In this document: positions 39,042 to 49,908 of the stretch, in pieces
How the letters are laid out: every line of letters begins with the position of its first letter
Position numbering within the stretch: the stretch's first letter is position 1
Source: Variovorax sp. 770b2
GTDB taxonomy: Bacteria > Pseudomonadota > Gammaproteobacteria > Burkholderiales > Burkholderiaceae_C
Length of the DNA stretch: 64,000 bases
Direction: 5' to 3'
Assembly (NCBI RefSeq): GCF_900115685.1
Contig: NZ_FOXJ01000001.1
Span: forward strand, 3,296,670-3,360,669
The notes under the pieces: generated by a model
Seen by the model: only the letters and a program-made list of their open reading frames with translations
Told to the model about the DNA's origin: nothing
The model's database searches: none
Translations under genes and position numbers: made by a program

Positions 39042-42000
39042 ATGAAGCGGATGCTGATCAATGCCACGCAAGCCGAAGAACGGCGCCTGGCCATCGTCGA
39101 CGGGCAAAAGCTCCTCGACTACGAAATCGAGATCGAAGGGCGCGAACAGCGCAAGGGCAACATCTACAAGGCGGTCGTGACCCGCGTCGAGCCTTCGCTC
39201 GAAGCCTGTTTCGTCGACTACGGCGAAGACCGCCACGGCTTCCTGCCGTTCAAGGAAATCTCCAAGCAGTACTTCGCCGAAGGCGTGTCGGCCAGCCAGG
39301 CCCGCATCCAGGACGCGATCCGCGAAGGCCAGGAACTCACCGTCCAGGTCGAAAAGGAAGAACGCGGCAACAAGGGCGCGGCCCTCACCACCTTCATCTC
39401 GCTGGCCGGCCGCTATGTCGTGCTGATGCCCAACAACCCCCGCGGCGGTGGCGTTTCGCGCCGCATCGAGGGCGAAGACCGTGCCGACCTCAAGGAGGCG
39501 ATGGACCAGCTCGAGTACCCCAAGGGCATGAGCATCATCGCGCGCACCGCCGGCATCGGCCGCTCGGCGCCCGAACTGCAGTGGGACCTGAACTACCTGC
39601 TCAAGCTGTGGACCGCCATCGACGGCGCTGCCAAGGGCGGCAAGGGCGCCTTCCTGATCTACCAGGAATCGTCGCTCGTGATCCGCGCGATCCGTGATTA
39701 CTTCAATCACGACATCGGCGACATCCTGATCGACACCGACGACATCTACGACCAGGCGCAGCAGTTCATGGCGCACGTCATGCCCGAGCATGCCGCCCGC
39801 GTGAAGCGCTACCGCGACGACGCGGCGCTGTTCAGCCGCTTCCAGATCGAGCACCAGATCGAATCGGCCTACGCCCGCACCGTGCAGTTGCCTTCGGGCG
39901 GCGCCATCGTGATCGACCACACCGAGGCGCTGGTCTCGGTCGACGTGAACTCGGCCCGCGCCATCAAGGGCGGCGACATCGAAGAGACCGCCACCCGCAC
40001 CAACCTGGAAGCCGCCGACGAAGTGGCCCGCCAGATGCGCCTGCGCGACCTGGGCGGCCTGATCGTCATCGACTTCATCGACATGGACGAATCGAAGAAC
40101 CGCCGCGAAGTCGAAAGCCGCCTGCGCGATGCGCTGCGCCAAGACCGCGCCCGCGTGCAGTTCGGCTCGATCAGCAAGTTCGGCCTGATGGAAATGAGCC
40201 GCCAGCGCCTGAAGCCGGCACTGAGCGAAGGTTCGTCGATCCCCTGCCCCCGTTGCGGCGGCTCGGGCCACATCCGCGACACCGAATCCAGCGCGCTGCA
40301 GATCCTGCGCATCATCCAGGAGGAGTGCCTGAAGGACAACACGGCCGCCGTGCACGTCCAGGTGCCGGTCGAAGTGGCGTCGTTCCTCTTGAACGAGAAG
40401 CGCCCCGAAATCGCCAAGATCGAGCTCAAGCAGCGCGTGACCGTGCTGATGGTGCCCAACAAGACGCTCGAAACGCCGAACTACAAGCTCGAGCGCCTGA
40501 AGCACGACGATCCGCGCCTGGACCACATCGAAGCCAGCTACAAGATGGCCGACGAGATCGAAGACCCGACGGCCGTCACCCGCCGCTCGCAGGAGCCGAC
40601 CAACAAGCAGACGCCGGTCATCAAGGGCGTGCTGCCCGACGCACCCGCGCCGGTGGTTCCGCCCAAGCCCGAAGCAGTGCGCGCGCCTGTCGCCGCACCC
40701 GCACCGGTCGCGCCGCCCGTCGTGAGCGCTCCGATTCCTGCACAAAGCGGCTTCTTCGGCTGGATCAAGAACCTGTTCGGCGGCGCGCCCGCCGAAGCGA
40801 AGGCGCCCGCACCGTCGGCGATTCCGGTCGAGGCACCGAAGCCCCGCCGCGATGGCCGTCCGGGCCGCGATGGCGAAGCCCGCGGCGGCGCACGTGATGG
40901 CGAACAACGCCGTAGCGGTCGCGGTGGCGAAGGCCGCGGCGAAGGCGGCGAACGCCGCGGTGGTCGTGACGGCGAACGCCGTGGCGGCCGCGGTGGCGAG
41001 CGCCGCGAAGGTGGCGGTGAACGTCGCGAAGGCGGCGGCGAGCGCCGCGACGGCCGCAGCAGCGAACTGCGCAACGACGCAGCCGCAGGCCAGCCGCGTG
41101 AGCAACGCGAGCCCCGCGAGCCGCGTGAACCCCGCGAGGCACGTGCCCCGCGCGACGGCGAACAACGCCGTGGCGGACGTGGCGAGCGCCGCGAAGGCGA
41201 AAGCCGCAATGCACCGGCCGAGGCACTGGTCGACGGCAACGTCAACCTCGAAGCCCAGCCGCAGGCGCCCGGCGCCGACGAAGGCAACGCAGCGGAACGC
41301 GCACCGCGCGCCCGTGGCGAGCGTCGTGAACGCGGCGAGCGCGGTGACCGTGCCGAACGCGGTGAGCGCAGCAACGACCGCGGCGGCGAACGCAACGGCG
41401 ACGCACAACCGCGCGGCGAAGCCGTCGCCGGTGAAGGCGCCCCGCAAGGCGAGCGCCAGCCCCGCAACGGCCGCGACGAACAACGCGCCCCGCGCGGTGA
41501 TCGTGGTGGCGAACGCGGCGAGCGCACCGACGGCCGCCGCGAACGCCGGAGCGACGCACCGACCGCCGAAGGCGAAGCGCGCGTGGCCGAAGTGGCATCC
41601 GCCGAGGGCGAACAAGGCAGCGACAACGCCGGCAACGACCAGGCCCCACGCCGTGAAGGCCGCGAAGGTGAAGAGCGCCGTGGCCGTTCGCGTGACCGCT
41701 ACGGCCGCGACCGCCGCGAACGCGGCCCGCGCGACGAGAACGAAGCCAACGCAGCCGATGCACCGGCCGCCGAAGGCGCCGTCGCAGCCGCCATGGAAGC
41801 CACCGGCGAGTCGTACGAAGCGCCGGCCGCCCGCCAGCAGCCGCTGCCGCTCGCGTCGGAACCCGTCGCCGAACGCCAAGTGAACGAGGTCGCCGCAGCG
41901 CCCGAAGTGCGGGAACCCGCACCGCAGCAGCAGCCGCGCTTCGAGCGCCCCGCGCCCGCACCGGTCGCAGCGCCCATCGTGGTCGAGAGCCCCAAGGCAG

Positions 42001-42314
42001 CACCCGCAGCGCCCGCCGGCAACGGCCGCGCGCTGCCCAAGGTGCAGCCCTTCGAACTGCCGCTGAACGACCTCGCGCAGATCGCCGAGAGCTCGGGCCT
42101 GCAGTGGGTCAACTCGGACGCCGACCGCATCGCGCAAGCGCGCGCCGCCATCGCCGCCGAGCCGAAGCCGCTGCACGTGCCGCGCGAACGCCCGCCGGCG
42201 ATCGTGCTGGATGAAGGCCCGCTGGTGCTGGTAGAAACCCGCCGCGACCTGGGCTCGATGTCGCTGCCGTTCGAGAAGACGGCCACCGACGCGCAAGCGC
42301 CCGGCACGCACTGA
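39042..42314 (+). CDS. rne: Ribonuclease E
   Basis: RNase E is the membrane-associated endonuclease and degradosome scaffold. It has 1,090 residues. The catalytic half (1 to about 510) has the S1 domain early on, the metal-binding Asp301 ([10 protein letters not shown]) and Asp344 (VIDFIDMDE), and the zinc link Cys402-x2-Cys405 (PCPRCGGSG). The C-terminal half is a low-complexity region. A proline-rich linker with a short amphipathic [11 protein letters not shown] (membrane-anchor candidate, about 568-578) precedes a very Arg/Gly/Glu-rich tract (about 600-910). A conserved tail follows around [19 protein letters not shown] clear intrinsic terminator follows. Confidence 0.95.
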   Translation: MKRMLINATQAEERRLAIVDGQKLLDYEIEIEGREQRKGNIYKAVVTRVEPSLEACFVDYGEDRHGFLPFKEISKQYFAEGVSASQARIQDAIREGQELTVQVEKEERGNKGAALTTFISLAGRYVVLMPNNPRGGGVSRRIEGEDRADLKEAMDQLEYPKGMSIIARTAGIGRSAPELQWDLNYLLKLWTAIDGAAKGGKGAFLIYQESSLVIRAIRDYFNHDIGDILIDTDDIYDQAQQFMAHVMPEHAARVKRYRDDAALFSRFQIEHQIESAYARTVQLPSGGAIVIDHTEALVSVDVNSARAIKGGDIEETATRTNLEAADEVARQMRLRDLGGLIVIDFIDMDESKNRREVESRLRDALRQDRARVQFGSISKFGLMEMSRQRLKPALSEGSSIPCPRCGGSGHIRDTESSALQILRIIQEECLKDNTAAVHVQVPVEVASFLLNEKRPEIAKIELKQRVTVLMVPNKTLETPNYKLERLKHDDPRLDHIEASYKMADEIEDPTAVTRRSQEPTNKQTPVIKGVLPDAPAPVVPPKPEAVRAPVAAPAPVAPPVVSAPIPAQSGFFGWIKNLFGGAPAEAKAPAPSAIPVEAPKPRRDGRPGRDGEARGGARDGEQRRSGRGGEGRGEGGERRGGRDGERRGGRGGERREGGGERREGGGERRDGRSSELRNDAAAGQPREQREPREPREPREARAPRDGEQRRGGRGERREGESRNAPAEALVDGNVNLEAQPQAPGADEGNAAERAPRARGERRERGERGDRAERGERSNDRGGERNGDAQPRGEAVAGEGAPQGERQPRNGRDEQRAPRGDRGGERGERTDGRRERRSDAPTAEGEARVAEVASAEGEQGSDNAGNDQAPRREGREGEERRGRSRDRYGRDRRERGPRDENEANAADAPAAEGAVAAAMEATGESYEAPAARQQPLPLASEPVAERQVNEVAAAPEVREPAPQQQPRFERPAPAPVAAPIVVESPKAAPAAPAGNGRALPKVQPFELPLNDLAQIAESSGLQWVNSDADRIAQARAAIAAEPKPLHVPRERPPAIVLDEGPLVLVETRRDLGSMSLPFEKTATDAQAPGTH

Positions 42315-42336
42315 GCACGAAGCTCGCAAATGAAAA

Positions 42337-42361
42337 ACGGCGCCTCGGGCGCCGTTTTTTT
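42337..42361 (+). terminator. Intrinsic terminator after rne
   Basis: AACGGCGCC and GGCGCCGTT form a 9-bp stem with a three-base loop (42337-42357), followed by a run of T. The T run touches the stop codon of the LysR remnant on the other strand. Confidence 0.9.
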
Positions 42362-42551
42362 ATGCCTGCACGCTGCTGACCGGCAGGTCCGGCAAATCTG
42401 GCAAATCTGGCATTTCCAGGATCATCTGCCCGAAGCGGCAGGCACACGGCGTCTTGCCGCCCTCGCTCCAGATCAGCGCGAACTCGACGCTCGGCAACGG
42501 CGGCAGGCCATAGCGACCCTCGACGATCTTCATGCCCGGCTCGATCGCAGC
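42360..42551 (-). pseudogene. 3' remnant of a LysR-type regulator gene
   Basis: On the minus strand the last roughly 60 codons read EPGMKIVEGRYGLPPLPSVE and then FALIWSEG followed by CRFGQMILE. This resembles the C-terminal end of LysR substrate-binding domains. No helix-turn-helix part or start region exists upstream; the similarity stops near 42550. The tail ends in a DLPDLPDLP repeat from 9-bp tandem units. I read it as a truncated gene; homology is judged by eye. Confidence 0.4.
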
Positions 42552-42553
42552 AG

Positions 42554-42677
42554 GTGCGCGACTTCGGGCTCGTGATGCTCTTATGGCGGCGTCGGCATCT
42601 GGGTGCTGGCGGCGATCAGCTTCGTGGTCTTCGGCAGCCGCCGGCCGTCGCTGCAGCCTTCGGGCGCTTGCCCCTGA
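42554..42677 (+). pseudogene. 3' remnant of a membrane transporter gene (frameshifted)
   Basis: On the plus strand VRDFGLVMLL (42554-42583) continues, after a one-base frame change, as YGGVGIWVLAAISFVVFGSR (42582 onward) and ends at a TGA at 42675-42677. This looks like the last transmembrane helix and tail of an MFS-type permease. The rest of the gene is missing. Together with the LysR remnant it accounts for the 376 bases between rne and hemY, which otherwise hold only the rne terminator. Confidence 0.35.
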
Positions 42678-42690
42678 ATGCCGGGCAGGC

Positions 42691-43974
42691 TCAGGTGCTG
42701 GGCGCCTGCGCCGCGCGCTTCCAGGCGGCGGCGGCCTGTTCTGCATCCTCGCGCGCTTCGGCCAGTTCGGCCAGCGCGAGCCAGGCACGGCGATAGAGCT
42801 CGGCGTCCTGCAGCGCGAGCCCGGCCTGCGTGAGCAGTTGCTGGGCCTTGCCCCACAACTGGCGCTTCATGCAGGCCATGCCGGCGAGGTACTGCAGGTT
42901 CGCATCGCGCGGGTTGTTGCGCTGGGCGCTTTCGATGCGGGCGAGCCAGTCGGCATCCACCGAGTCGAGCCCCGCTTCGAGCGCGCGCGCCAGCTTGACG
43001 CGCAGCGCGTCGCCCAGGCCGCGCGGGTTCGCCACCATGCGCTCCCATGCGGGCAGCAGCCAGCCGCGCGCAAGCGCCAGGTCGCCATGCAGCACCACCA
43101 TGCGTTGAGCGCCGTGGATCGCCACTTCGGGCATTTCGCGTTCGCTGCTGTCGAGTTCGGACCAGGCGCGCATCAGCTGCGCCGGGTCGTGTGCGCCCGA
43201 CAGCAGTTCGGTTGCCAGCCCGCGCACGATGCTCTGCGCCGCCGCATCCGAGAAAGCGCGGTGCTTGGCCAGCAGGCGCGCGGTTTCGAGGGCTTCGAGC
43301 GTGCGCCGGTCCTGCCGCGCCGCCTTCAGGCGAAGGCGCAGGGCCAGCGTGCGCCGTTGCGCGCCCTGCGGAAGTTCTTCGAGACGGGCGAGCGCGGCGG
43401 CCGCATCGCGGTCTTCGAGCGCCCAGCGCGCGGCGCGCAGCTGCACGCCTTCGCGCGTCTCGGGGCTCGCGAGCACCATGCGGTCGACGCTTTCGTTGAG
43501 CGCCTGCTGAAGATGCGCATCGCGTGCCGGCTTGTCCTGCAGGGCCTGTGCGCTTTCGGCTGCCAGCAGATGCGACAGCACGCGCACCTGCTGCGCCTGC
43601 GGCAGGTTTGCATCGAGCGCGGCCAGGGTCTTTTCCTGGACCAGCGCGGCCTGCGCAGCCTTGCGCGCGCGAGAAAAACGGCCCGCGATCAACTGCACCA
43701 TCGCATCGAGCAGCGCGGCGTGCAGCGCGCGCTCCTTCTGCTGGAGGCGCCAGTGGCGCGCCTGCGTCGGCAGCGAGAACAACGCGGCCAGCGCGCGCAG
43801 CGCGACGTGCAGCAGCACGAAGGTCGCCAGCAGGATCACCAGCACGAGGTTCAGCGACAGGTCGACACGCCAGGGCGGCCAGAACACCGTGATCGTGCCC
43901 TGGTTGTTGCCCGCGAAAAGAGCCACTGCCGCAGCGACGGCGAACAGCGCGAGGAGCCAGATTGCAGCGCGCAT
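42691..43974 (-). CDS. hemY: HemY family TPR membrane protein
   Basis: A 427-residue inner-membrane protein with two N-terminal transmembrane helices (about 4-22 and 41-62), the HemY_N domain, then a long alpha-helical TPR-like region. It is not the oxygen-dependent protoporphyrinogen oxidase also called HemY in Bacillus. In beta- and gammaproteobacteria it closes the hemCDXY cluster, and its role in haem synthesis is thought to be accessory. It follows hemX by seven bases. Confidence 0.9.
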   Translation of the reverse strand: MRAAIWLLALFAVAAAVALFAGNNQGTITVFWPPWRVDLSLNLVLVILLATFVLLHVALRALAALFSLPTQARHWRLQQKERALHAALLDAMVQLIAGRFSRARKAAQAALVQEKTLAALDANLPQAQQVRVLSHLLAAESAQALQDKPARDAHLQQALNESVDRMVLASPETREGVQLRAARWALEDRDAAAALARLEELPQGAQRRTLALRLRLKAARQDRRTLEALETARLLAKHRAFSDAAAQSIVRGLATELLSGAHDPAQLMRAWSELDSSEREMPEVAIHGAQRMVVLHGDLALARGWLLPAWERMVANPRGLGDALRVKLARALEAGLDSVDADWLARIESAQRNNPRDANLQYLAGMACMKRQLWGKAQQLLTQAGLALQDAELYRRAWLALAELAEAREDAEQAAAAWKRAAQAPST

Positions 43975-43981
43975 GAGCGGG

Positions 43982-45082
43982 TCAGCGCCCTGCGGCCGCG
44001 GTGGCGAGGGCCGCGAGCGTGTCGTCCACGCGTGCCGGCTCGGTGGTCTTCACTTGCGCCTGCAGCTGCTGCAGCAGCGTGGCGGCGGCCTGCGTGCGGC
44101 GCGAGGCGGGGTCGAAATAACGGTTGAGCGATGCGGTCACCTGGGCCAGTTCGGCGCGCGTGGCATCGACCTGGCGCGACAGCAGCGAGAGGCGCGCGTT
44201 GAGCAGTTTGAGCTTCAGGTTCTCGCGCAGGAAGTAGGTCTGCTCGGGGGGCAGCAGGATCGCCTCGGGGCTCTGGATGCGGCCCACGCGCACCAGCGAG
44301 CGCGCTTCGCCGCGCACCGTGAGCAGCGCACGGCGCCACCAGGGTGCATCGGCCGGAATCGGTTCGGGCTGCCAGGCATTGACGCCCGTGCCGCGAACCG
44401 CCACCGCGTTGATCGTGGGCAGGTCGTCCACGTTGCGCATCAGCTCGTCGAGCTTTTGCAGCGCCTCTGCGCTGTCGACGCTCGAGTTGCTGCGCAGGCG
44501 GTCGGCGTCGCGCTGCATGGCGCGCTGCAGCGGTGCGAGCCGCGGCTGCGCGGCGCGGGAGATGCGCAGGTCGCCGGCCTTGAGGGCCGCCAGCAGGGGT
44601 TCGACATTGCCGGTGACCTGGGCCTGCTGCAGCGCGAGGCGCACGGCCGACTCGATGTCGACCACGAGGTTTTCATCGCGCGAACGCGAGAGGCTCTGCA
44701 TCAGCTCTTCGAGCTGCGAGCGCTGCAGCGCGACTTCGGCCACGCGGGTTTCGATGAGGGCCACGCGGGCCGCGGCGTCGCGCACCGTGTCGCTGGCCTG
44801 GCGCGCCAGCGTGCGCGCTTCCATCGACTGCGTGGTGGCCTCGGCGCTCTGGCGTGCGAGCTGCTCTTTCATGCCGCCGACCTTTTGCCACAGCGCGATG
44901 GTCATCACCAGCGCGGCCAGCGCCACCAGGGCGACGAGGCCGAAGCCGATGCGGGACAGCAGCGTGGCCGCGGCGGCCATGGCGGCGGGCGTCTGGTGCG
45001 GCGCCAGCGTGGCGGGCACCGGCGCCGTTGCGGCAGCGGGAGAAGAAGGAGAAATGTCGTCGGACGGGGACGCGGCGCTCAT
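43982..45082 (-). CDS. hemX: HemX family protein
   Basis: The 366-residue product has a Pro/Ala-rich cytoplasmic tail, one transmembrane helix (about 44-65), then a periplasmic coiled-coil region (about 66-150) and the HemX domain with SLSRSRDENLVVDIESAVRL and YFLRENLKLKLLNARL. Databases often label it uroporphyrinogen-III C-methyltransferase, but there is no SAM-methylase domain here, so that name should not be taken as activity. The start overlaps the hemD stop by four bases. Confidence 0.9.
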   Translation of the reverse strand: MSAASPSDDISPSSPAAATAPVPATLAPHQTPAAMAAAATLLSRIGFGLVALVALAALVMTIALWQKVGGMKEQLARQSAEATTQSMEARTLARQASDTVRDAAARVALIETRVAEVALQRSQLEELMQSLSRSRDENLVVDIESAVRLALQQAQVTGNVEPLLAALKAGDLRISRAAQPRLAPLQRAMQRDADRLRSNSSVDSAEALQKLDELMRNVDDLPTINAVAVRGTGVNAWQPEPIPADAPWWRRALLTVRGEARSLVRVGRIQSPEAILLPPEQTYFLRENLKLKLLNARLSLLSRQVDATRAELAQVTASLNRYFDPASRRTQAAATLLQQLQAQVKTTEPARVDDTLAALATAAAGR

Positions 45083-45870
45083 GCCAACGATTCTATCGAC
45101 GCGATCAACGCATCCCGCAGCGGTGTGCAGACACGCAACGCACCAAAACCCGCAGCCCGCGCGGCTTCGCCGATGCGTGCATGCGTGGCCACGGCGCTCG
45201 CGGCGTGCCAGTCGGTGCCGGGCATCGCGCGCTGGAGATTCGCGATCGCCTCGGAGCTGCTGAAGAGCCAGATCGCGCGCCCTTGCGCGCCATCCACGGC
45301 CAGTTGATGTTGTCTGACGTCGAACAACGGCGGCAATCGGCGATAGGCCACCACCGTGTCGCGATGCCCGCTCGCCGCATCGATCTCCCTGGCGAGCCAG
45401 TCGCGGCCGGCGGGCTGCCCCGCCTCATCGCCACCGCGCACGATGAGCACGCGCACGCTGGCCGACACCTGGCCCTGCACGCGCTCCCACAGCGCTTCCG
45501 AATCGAAGCGCGTGGCCTCGGGCGGCGGTGCGTCAATGGCGTCGGGCGGCACGCCGGCGCGCAGCAAGGCGCGCGTGGTGCCGGGGCCCGTGGCCCAGAA
45601 GCGGAGGCCAGGGCGACCGGCCAGGGCCTCGTCGGTCGAGCCCGCGTCGCGGTGCTGAAAGAAATGCTCGACCGCCGTCGCGCTCACGAACATCAGCGCG
45701 GCGTAGTCCTCGAGCCGCCGCCAGGCCGCGCGCAGCGGCTCGGCATCGTGGACGGGCTCGATGACGATCAGCGGCAACGCCACCGCATCGAGGCCGGCGG
45801 CACGCAGGTCGTCGACCCATTGCACCGACTCGCGTGCAGGCCGCGTGACGATGACGGGCCGCGCAGTCAT
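45079..45870 (-). CDS. hemD: Uroporphyrinogen-III synthase
   Basis: HemD cyclises hydroxymethylbilane with inversion of ring D. The 263-residue product shows the two-lobed, poorly conserved family pattern. It begins PVIVTRPARESVQWVDDLRA, with VSATAVEHFF for the inter-domain substrate loop and IWLFSSSEAIANL in the second lobe. The start is the ATG 16 bases after the hemC stop. It is the second gene of hemCDXY. Confidence 0.9.
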   Translation of the reverse strand: MTARPVIVTRPARESVQWVDDLRAAGLDAVALPLIVIEPVHDAEPLRAAWRRLEDYAALMFVSATAVEHFFQHRDAGSTDEALAGRPGLRFWATGPGTTRALLRAGVPPDAIDAPPPEATRFDSEALWERVQGQVSASVRVLIVRGGDEAGQPAGRDWLAREIDAASGHRDTVVAYRRLPPLFDVRQHQLAVDGAQGRAIWLFSSSEAIANLQRAMPGTDWHAASAVATHARIGEAARAAGFGALRVCTPLRDALIASIESLA

Positions 45871-45886
45871 CTGATGACCACGGATT

Positions 45887-46792
45887 TCAGTGGGCGCCGG
45901 CGTCGCGCAGCAACGCGGCCGCGTGTTCGCCGAGCGCATCGGCACGCGCGAAATCGCCGACCTCGGCCTGTGCATGAACGCGAACCAGCGGCGTGTTGCC
46001 CTCCGGATCGCCCCAGGCGGCATCGATGCGCAATGCCCCATCGGCCTGCCAGCGCGCGTGCGCCGCGAGCGGCATCGAGCAGCTGCCGCCCATCGCGCGG
46101 CTGACCGCGCGTTCGGCGGCGGTCGAGAGCCAGTCGCCCCGGTGCGCGAGCGGCGCGAGCAGTTCGATCAGGTCGGCGCGATCGGCGCGCACCTCGATAC
46201 CCAGCGCGCCCTGCCCCGCGGCCGGCAGCATGTCGTCGGGTTCGAACGCCACGCGGATGCGGTCTTCGAGGCCGAGGCGCTTCAAGCCCGCAGCCGCCAG
46301 GATGATCGCGTCGTACTGCCCTTCGTCGAGCTTGCGGAGGCGCGTATCGAGGTTGCCGCGCAGCGGCTCGATGCGCACGTCGGGCCGCCTGGCCTTGAGC
46401 AGCACCACGCGGCGCAGGCTGGAGGTGCCGACCACCGCGCCGTGCGGCAGTTCGTCGAGCGAGGCGTAGCGGGGAGAGACCAGCGCATCGCGCGGGTCTT
46501 CGCGCTCCAGCACGCAGGCCAGGACGAAGCCTTCGGGCAGGTCCATCGGCACATCTTTCAGCGAATGCACCGCGATGTCGGCGCGCCCGTCTTCGATCGC
46601 CGTTTCGAGTTCCTTCACGAAGAGGCCCTTGCCGCCGACCTTGCTCAGGCTCTTGTCCAGGATCTGGTCGCCCCGGGTCGTCATGCCCAGAAGCTGGACC
46701 GTGTGGCCCCGTTCTTGCAAAAGCGCTTGCACGTGTTCGGCCTGCCAAAGGGCCAACCGGCTTTCGCGCGTCGCGATCACGATATTGCTCAA
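45887..46792 (-). CDS. hemC: Porphobilinogen deaminase (hydroxymethylbilane synthase)
   Basis: HemC polymerises four porphobilinogens into hydroxymethylbilane. I place the start at TTG 46792 ([11 protein letters not shown], 301 residues) because GGGAG lies five bases upstream and the family begins at this point. An ATG at 46813 would add MYFLGAV. The catalytic Asp80 (HSLKD), GTSSLRR, and the dipyrromethane cofactor Cys238 (GGSCSMP) are present. It heads hemCDXY and is divergent from ppc. Confidence 0.95.
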   Translation of the reverse strand: MSNIVIATRESRLALWQAEHVQALLQERGHTVQLLGMTTRGDQILDKSLSKVGGKGLFVKELETAIEDGRADIAVHSLKDVPMDLPEGFVLACVLEREDPRDALVSPRYASLDELPHGAVVGTSSLRRVVLLKARRPDVRIEPLRGNLDTRLRKLDEGQYDAIILAAAGLKRLGLEDRIRVAFEPDDMLPAAGQGALGIEVRADRADLIELLAPLAHRGDWLSTAAERAVSRAMGGSCSMPLAAHARWQADGALRIDAAWGDPEGNTPLVRVHAQAEVGDFARADALGEHAAALLRDAGAH

Positions 46793-46830
46793 GACCGCTC
46801 CCAAAAAGTACATGTTTCCAGACCGCCGGA

Positions 46831-46840
46831 ATGCTAGCAT
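46831..46840. promoter_or_regulatory. Palindromic -10 element between hemC and ppc
   Basis: ATGCTAGCAT is a perfect 10-bp palindrome that contains TAGCAT on both strands, midway between the divergent hemC and ppc starts. Used as a -10 it would give leaders of about 30 nt for hemC (TTG start) and 50 nt for ppc. No -35 is clear on either side. Confidence 0.4.
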
Positions 46841-46897
46841 GTTGCGCCGCAGCAACGCAGGCGGCGCGTCCATTCAAGTCCCCAGGAACAACATCGA

Positions 46898-49741
46898 ATG
46901 AAAGCCAGCAAGACCCCTGCCCTCCCCAAGCGCCGCCAGGCCGAAGACCAGCCACTGATCGACGACATCCGGCTGTTGGGCCGGATCCTCGGCGATGTGA
47001 TCCGGGAGCAGGAAGGAGACGAGACCTATGCGTTGGTGGAAAAGATCCGCACCCTGTCGGTGGCCTTTCGCCGCGACGCCGACCACGCCGCCGACCGCGC
47101 GCTCAAGAACCTGCTCAAGGGCCTGAGCGCCGCCGAGACGGTGCGCGTGATCCGCGCCTTCACCTACTTCAGCCACCTGGCCAACCTCGCGGAAGACCGC
47201 CACCAGATCCGTCGCCGCACCGAGGCCGATCGCCAAGGCGTGCTGGCAGACGGCGACCTGCAGACTGCGCTCGCCCGCATCCGCAAGGCGGGCGTGAAGC
47301 CCGACGAAATCGTCGCCTCGCTGGCCCACAGCTACGTGTCGCCCGTGCTCACCGCGCACCCGACCGAAGTGCAGCGCAAGAGCATCCTGGATGCCGAACG
47401 CGCCATCGCGCTCCTGCTCACCACGCGCGACGAAATCAAGCTGCGCCAGAACGCCTACGCGGGCGGAAAAGACGCGCTCTCGCCCATCGAGCTCGCCGAC
47501 AACGAAACGCAGATGCGCACGCGCGTCACCCAGATCTGGCAGACGCGGCTCCTGCGCTTCTCCAAGCTCACCGTGGCCGATGAAATCGAGAACGCGCTGA
47601 GCTACTACGAAGCCACGTTCCTGCGCGAGATTCCGCGCGTCTATGCCGACCTCGAAAAGGCATTGATGCAAGGCGGCCACACGCCGTCGGTCGCGCCGTT
47701 CCTGCGCATGGGCCAATGGATCGGCGGCGACCGCGACGGCAACCCCAACGTCACCGCCGAGACCCTCGAATACGCGCTCGGCCGCCAGTGCGAACTGGCG
47801 CTGCGCCACTACCTCACCGAGGTGCACTACCTGGGCGGCGAGCTCTCGCTCTCGGCCACGCTGGTCGATGTGTCGGCCGAGATGCAGGCGCTGGCCGAGC
47901 GCTCGCCCGACACCAGCGAACACCGCAAGGACGAGCCCTACCGCCGCGCGCTCACCGGCGTGTATGCGCGTCTCGCGGCCACGCTGCGCGAGCTCACGGG
48001 CGGCGAGGCCGCGCGCCATGCCGTCGCACCGCAGAACCCGTACCCCAACGCCGAGGAATTTCTTGCCGACCTGCGCACCGTGGAAGAGTCGCTGGGCGAA
48101 AAGCACGGCAGCGTGCTCGCGGCGCAGCGCCTGCGTCCGCTGATCCGCGCGGTGGAGGTGTTCGGCTTTCACCTCGCCACGGTCGACCTGCGCCAGAGCT
48201 CCGACAAGCACGAGGCGGTGATCGCCGAGCTGCTCGCCACCGCGCGCATCGAGCCGTCGTACGCCTCGCTCGCCGAAGAGGCCAAGCAGACGCTGCTGCT
48301 CAAGCTGCTGGACGACGCTCGTCCCCTGCGCGTGCCCGACGCCGACTACTCGCCGCTCGCAAAAAGCGAGCTGGCCATCTTCGCCGCCGCCCGCACCGCG
48401 CGTGCGCGCTACGGCGCCGCGGCCATCCGCCACTACATCATCAGCCACACCGAAACGGTGAGCGACCTGCTCGAAGCGCTGCTGCTGCAAAAGGAAGTGG
48501 GGCTCCTGCGCGGTGCGATGGCCACCAACGCGGTGTGCGACCTGATCGTCGTGCCGCTCTTCGAAACCATCGAAGACCTGCGCAATGCCGCGCCCATCGT
48601 GCGCGCCTTCTACGCGCTGCCGAACATCCAGGCGCTCATCGAGCGCTCGGGCGCCGAGCAGGACGTGATGCTCGGCTACAGCGACAGCAACAAGGACGGC
48701 GGCATCTTCACCAGCAACTGGGAGCTCTACCGCGCGGGCATCGCGCTGGTGTCGCTCTTCGACGAGCTCAACAAGAAAAAGGCCAACCCGATTCGCCTGC
48801 GCATGTTCCATGGCCGCGGCGGCACGGTGGGACGCGGCGGCGGCCCGAGCTACCAGGCGATCCTTGCGCAGCCGCCGGGCACGGTGCGCGGCCAGATCCG
48901 CCTCACCGAGCAAGGCGAAGTCATCGGCTCGAAGTACGCCAACCGCGAGATCGGCCGGCGCAACCTGGAGACGCTGGTGGCCGCCACGCTCGAAGCCACG
49001 CTGCTGCCGCAGGGCAAGTCGGCGCCCGCCACCTTCCTCTCGGCAGCAGGCGAACTCTCGACCGCCAGCATGGCCGCCTACCGCAAGCTGGTCTACGAAA
49101 CCCCGGGCTTCGGCGACTACTTCTTCGGCTCCACGCCGATCCGCGAGATCGCCGAGCTCAACATCGGCTCGCGCCCCGCCTCGCGCAACCCGAGCCACAA
49201 GATCGACGACCTGCGCGCGGTGCCCTGGAGCTTCAGCTGGGGCCAGTGCCGCCTCACGATTCCGGGCTGGTTCGGCTTCGGCGCGGGCGTGGAGCAGTTC
49301 CTCGCCTCGGCCGGCAACGCCGCGGGCAAGAAGGAACGCGTGGCGCTGCTGCAGCGCATGTATGCGCAGTGGCCGTTCTTTCGCACGCTGCTCTCGAACA
49401 TGGACATGGTGCTCGCCAAGAGCGACCTCGCGCTGGCCTCGCGCTACGCGGAACTGGTGACCGACCGCAAGCTGCGCCAGAAGGTGTTCTCGATGATCGA
49501 TGCCGAATGGCACCGCACCTCGGACGCGCTCACGCTCATCACGGGCGCCAAGCAGCGGCTGGAAGGCAATGCCGAGATGCAGCGCTCGGTGCGGCATCGC
49601 TTTCCGTACATCGATCCGCTGCACCACCTGCAGGTGGAGCTGATGCGGCGCTACCGCGCGGGCGACGGCGGCGAGCGGCTGCAGCGCGGGATCCATATCT
49701 CGATCAACGGGGTGGCTGCGGGCCTGCGCAACACTGGCTGA
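46898..49741 (+). CDS. ppc: Phosphoenolpyruvate carboxylase
   Basis: Ppc carboxylates PEP to oxaloacetate, refilling the TCA cycle. The 947-residue protein is full length. The catalytic His lies in [12 protein letters not shown] near residue 152, [10 protein letters not shown] is near 593, and the mobile loop [14 protein letters not shown] is near 641. The C-terminus ends in [13 protein letters not shown], the tail that binds the inhibitor aspartate region. It stands alone, divergent from hemC and followed by a hairpin. Confidence 0.97.
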   Translation: MKASKTPALPKRRQAEDQPLIDDIRLLGRILGDVIREQEGDETYALVEKIRTLSVAFRRDADHAADRALKNLLKGLSAAETVRVIRAFTYFSHLANLAEDRHQIRRRTEADRQGVLADGDLQTALARIRKAGVKPDEIVASLAHSYVSPVLTAHPTEVQRKSILDAERAIALLLTTRDEIKLRQNAYAGGKDALSPIELADNETQMRTRVTQIWQTRLLRFSKLTVADEIENALSYYEATFLREIPRVYADLEKALMQGGHTPSVAPFLRMGQWIGGDRDGNPNVTAETLEYALGRQCELALRHYLTEVHYLGGELSLSATLVDVSAEMQALAERSPDTSEHRKDEPYRRALTGVYARLAATLRELTGGEAARHAVAPQNPYPNAEEFLADLRTVEESLGEKHGSVLAAQRLRPLIRAVEVFGFHLATVDLRQSSDKHEAVIAELLATARIEPSYASLAEEAKQTLLLKLLDDARPLRVPDADYSPLAKSELAIFAAARTARARYGAAAIRHYIISHTETVSDLLEALLLQKEVGLLRGAMATNAVCDLIVVPLFETIEDLRNAAPIVRAFYALPNIQALIERSGAEQDVMLGYSDSNKDGGIFTSNWELYRAGIALVSLFDELNKKKANPIRLRMFHGRGGTVGRGGGPSYQAILAQPPGTVRGQIRLTEQGEVIGSKYANREIGRRNLETLVAATLEATLLPQGKSAPATFLSAAGELSTASMAAYRKLVYETPGFGDYFFGSTPIREIAELNIGSRPASRNPSHKIDDLRAVPWSFSWGQCRLTIPGWFGFGAGVEQFLASAGNAAGKKERVALLQRMYAQWPFFRTLLSNMDMVLAKSDLALASRYAELVTDRKLRQKVFSMIDAEWHRTSDALTLITGAKQRLEGNAEMQRSVRHRFPYIDPLHHLQVELMRRYRAGDGGERLQRGIHISINGVAAGLRNTG

Positions 49742-49765
49742 CTTCAGGCGTCGAGCACCAAAGAC

Positions 49766-49788
49766 AAAGGGCGCCTTGTGCGCCCTTT
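49766..49788 (+). terminator. Terminator hairpin after ppc
   Basis: AAAGGGCGC and GCGCCCTTT form a 9-bp stem with a five-base loop, 25 bases after the ppc stop. The T tract is only three bases before C residues, so efficiency may be moderate. Confidence 0.65.
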
Positions 49789-49908
49789 CCTACGTGAACA
49801 GGCGCCAATCAGGCACCTGTAAGGCCATTTAAAAGCGTACGGTCGGACACGTTCACAGTTCTCGCAATCGCGCGGCAGCTCGAAGTCGTTTCACAGGAGC
49901 CCGTTGCA

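Noticed and set aside
39003..42329. 1,108-codon minus-strand frame opposite rne
   Set aside because: No known domains and low-complexity translation; explained by biased codons of RNase E.
43982..45082. Uroporphyrinogen-III C-methyltransferase activity for HemX
   Set aside because: No SAM-binding methylase domain is present; only a membrane helix, coiled coil and HemX domain.
46874..49696. 940-codon minus-strand frame opposite ppc
   Set aside because: Shadow of a full-length, motif-complete PEP carboxylase.
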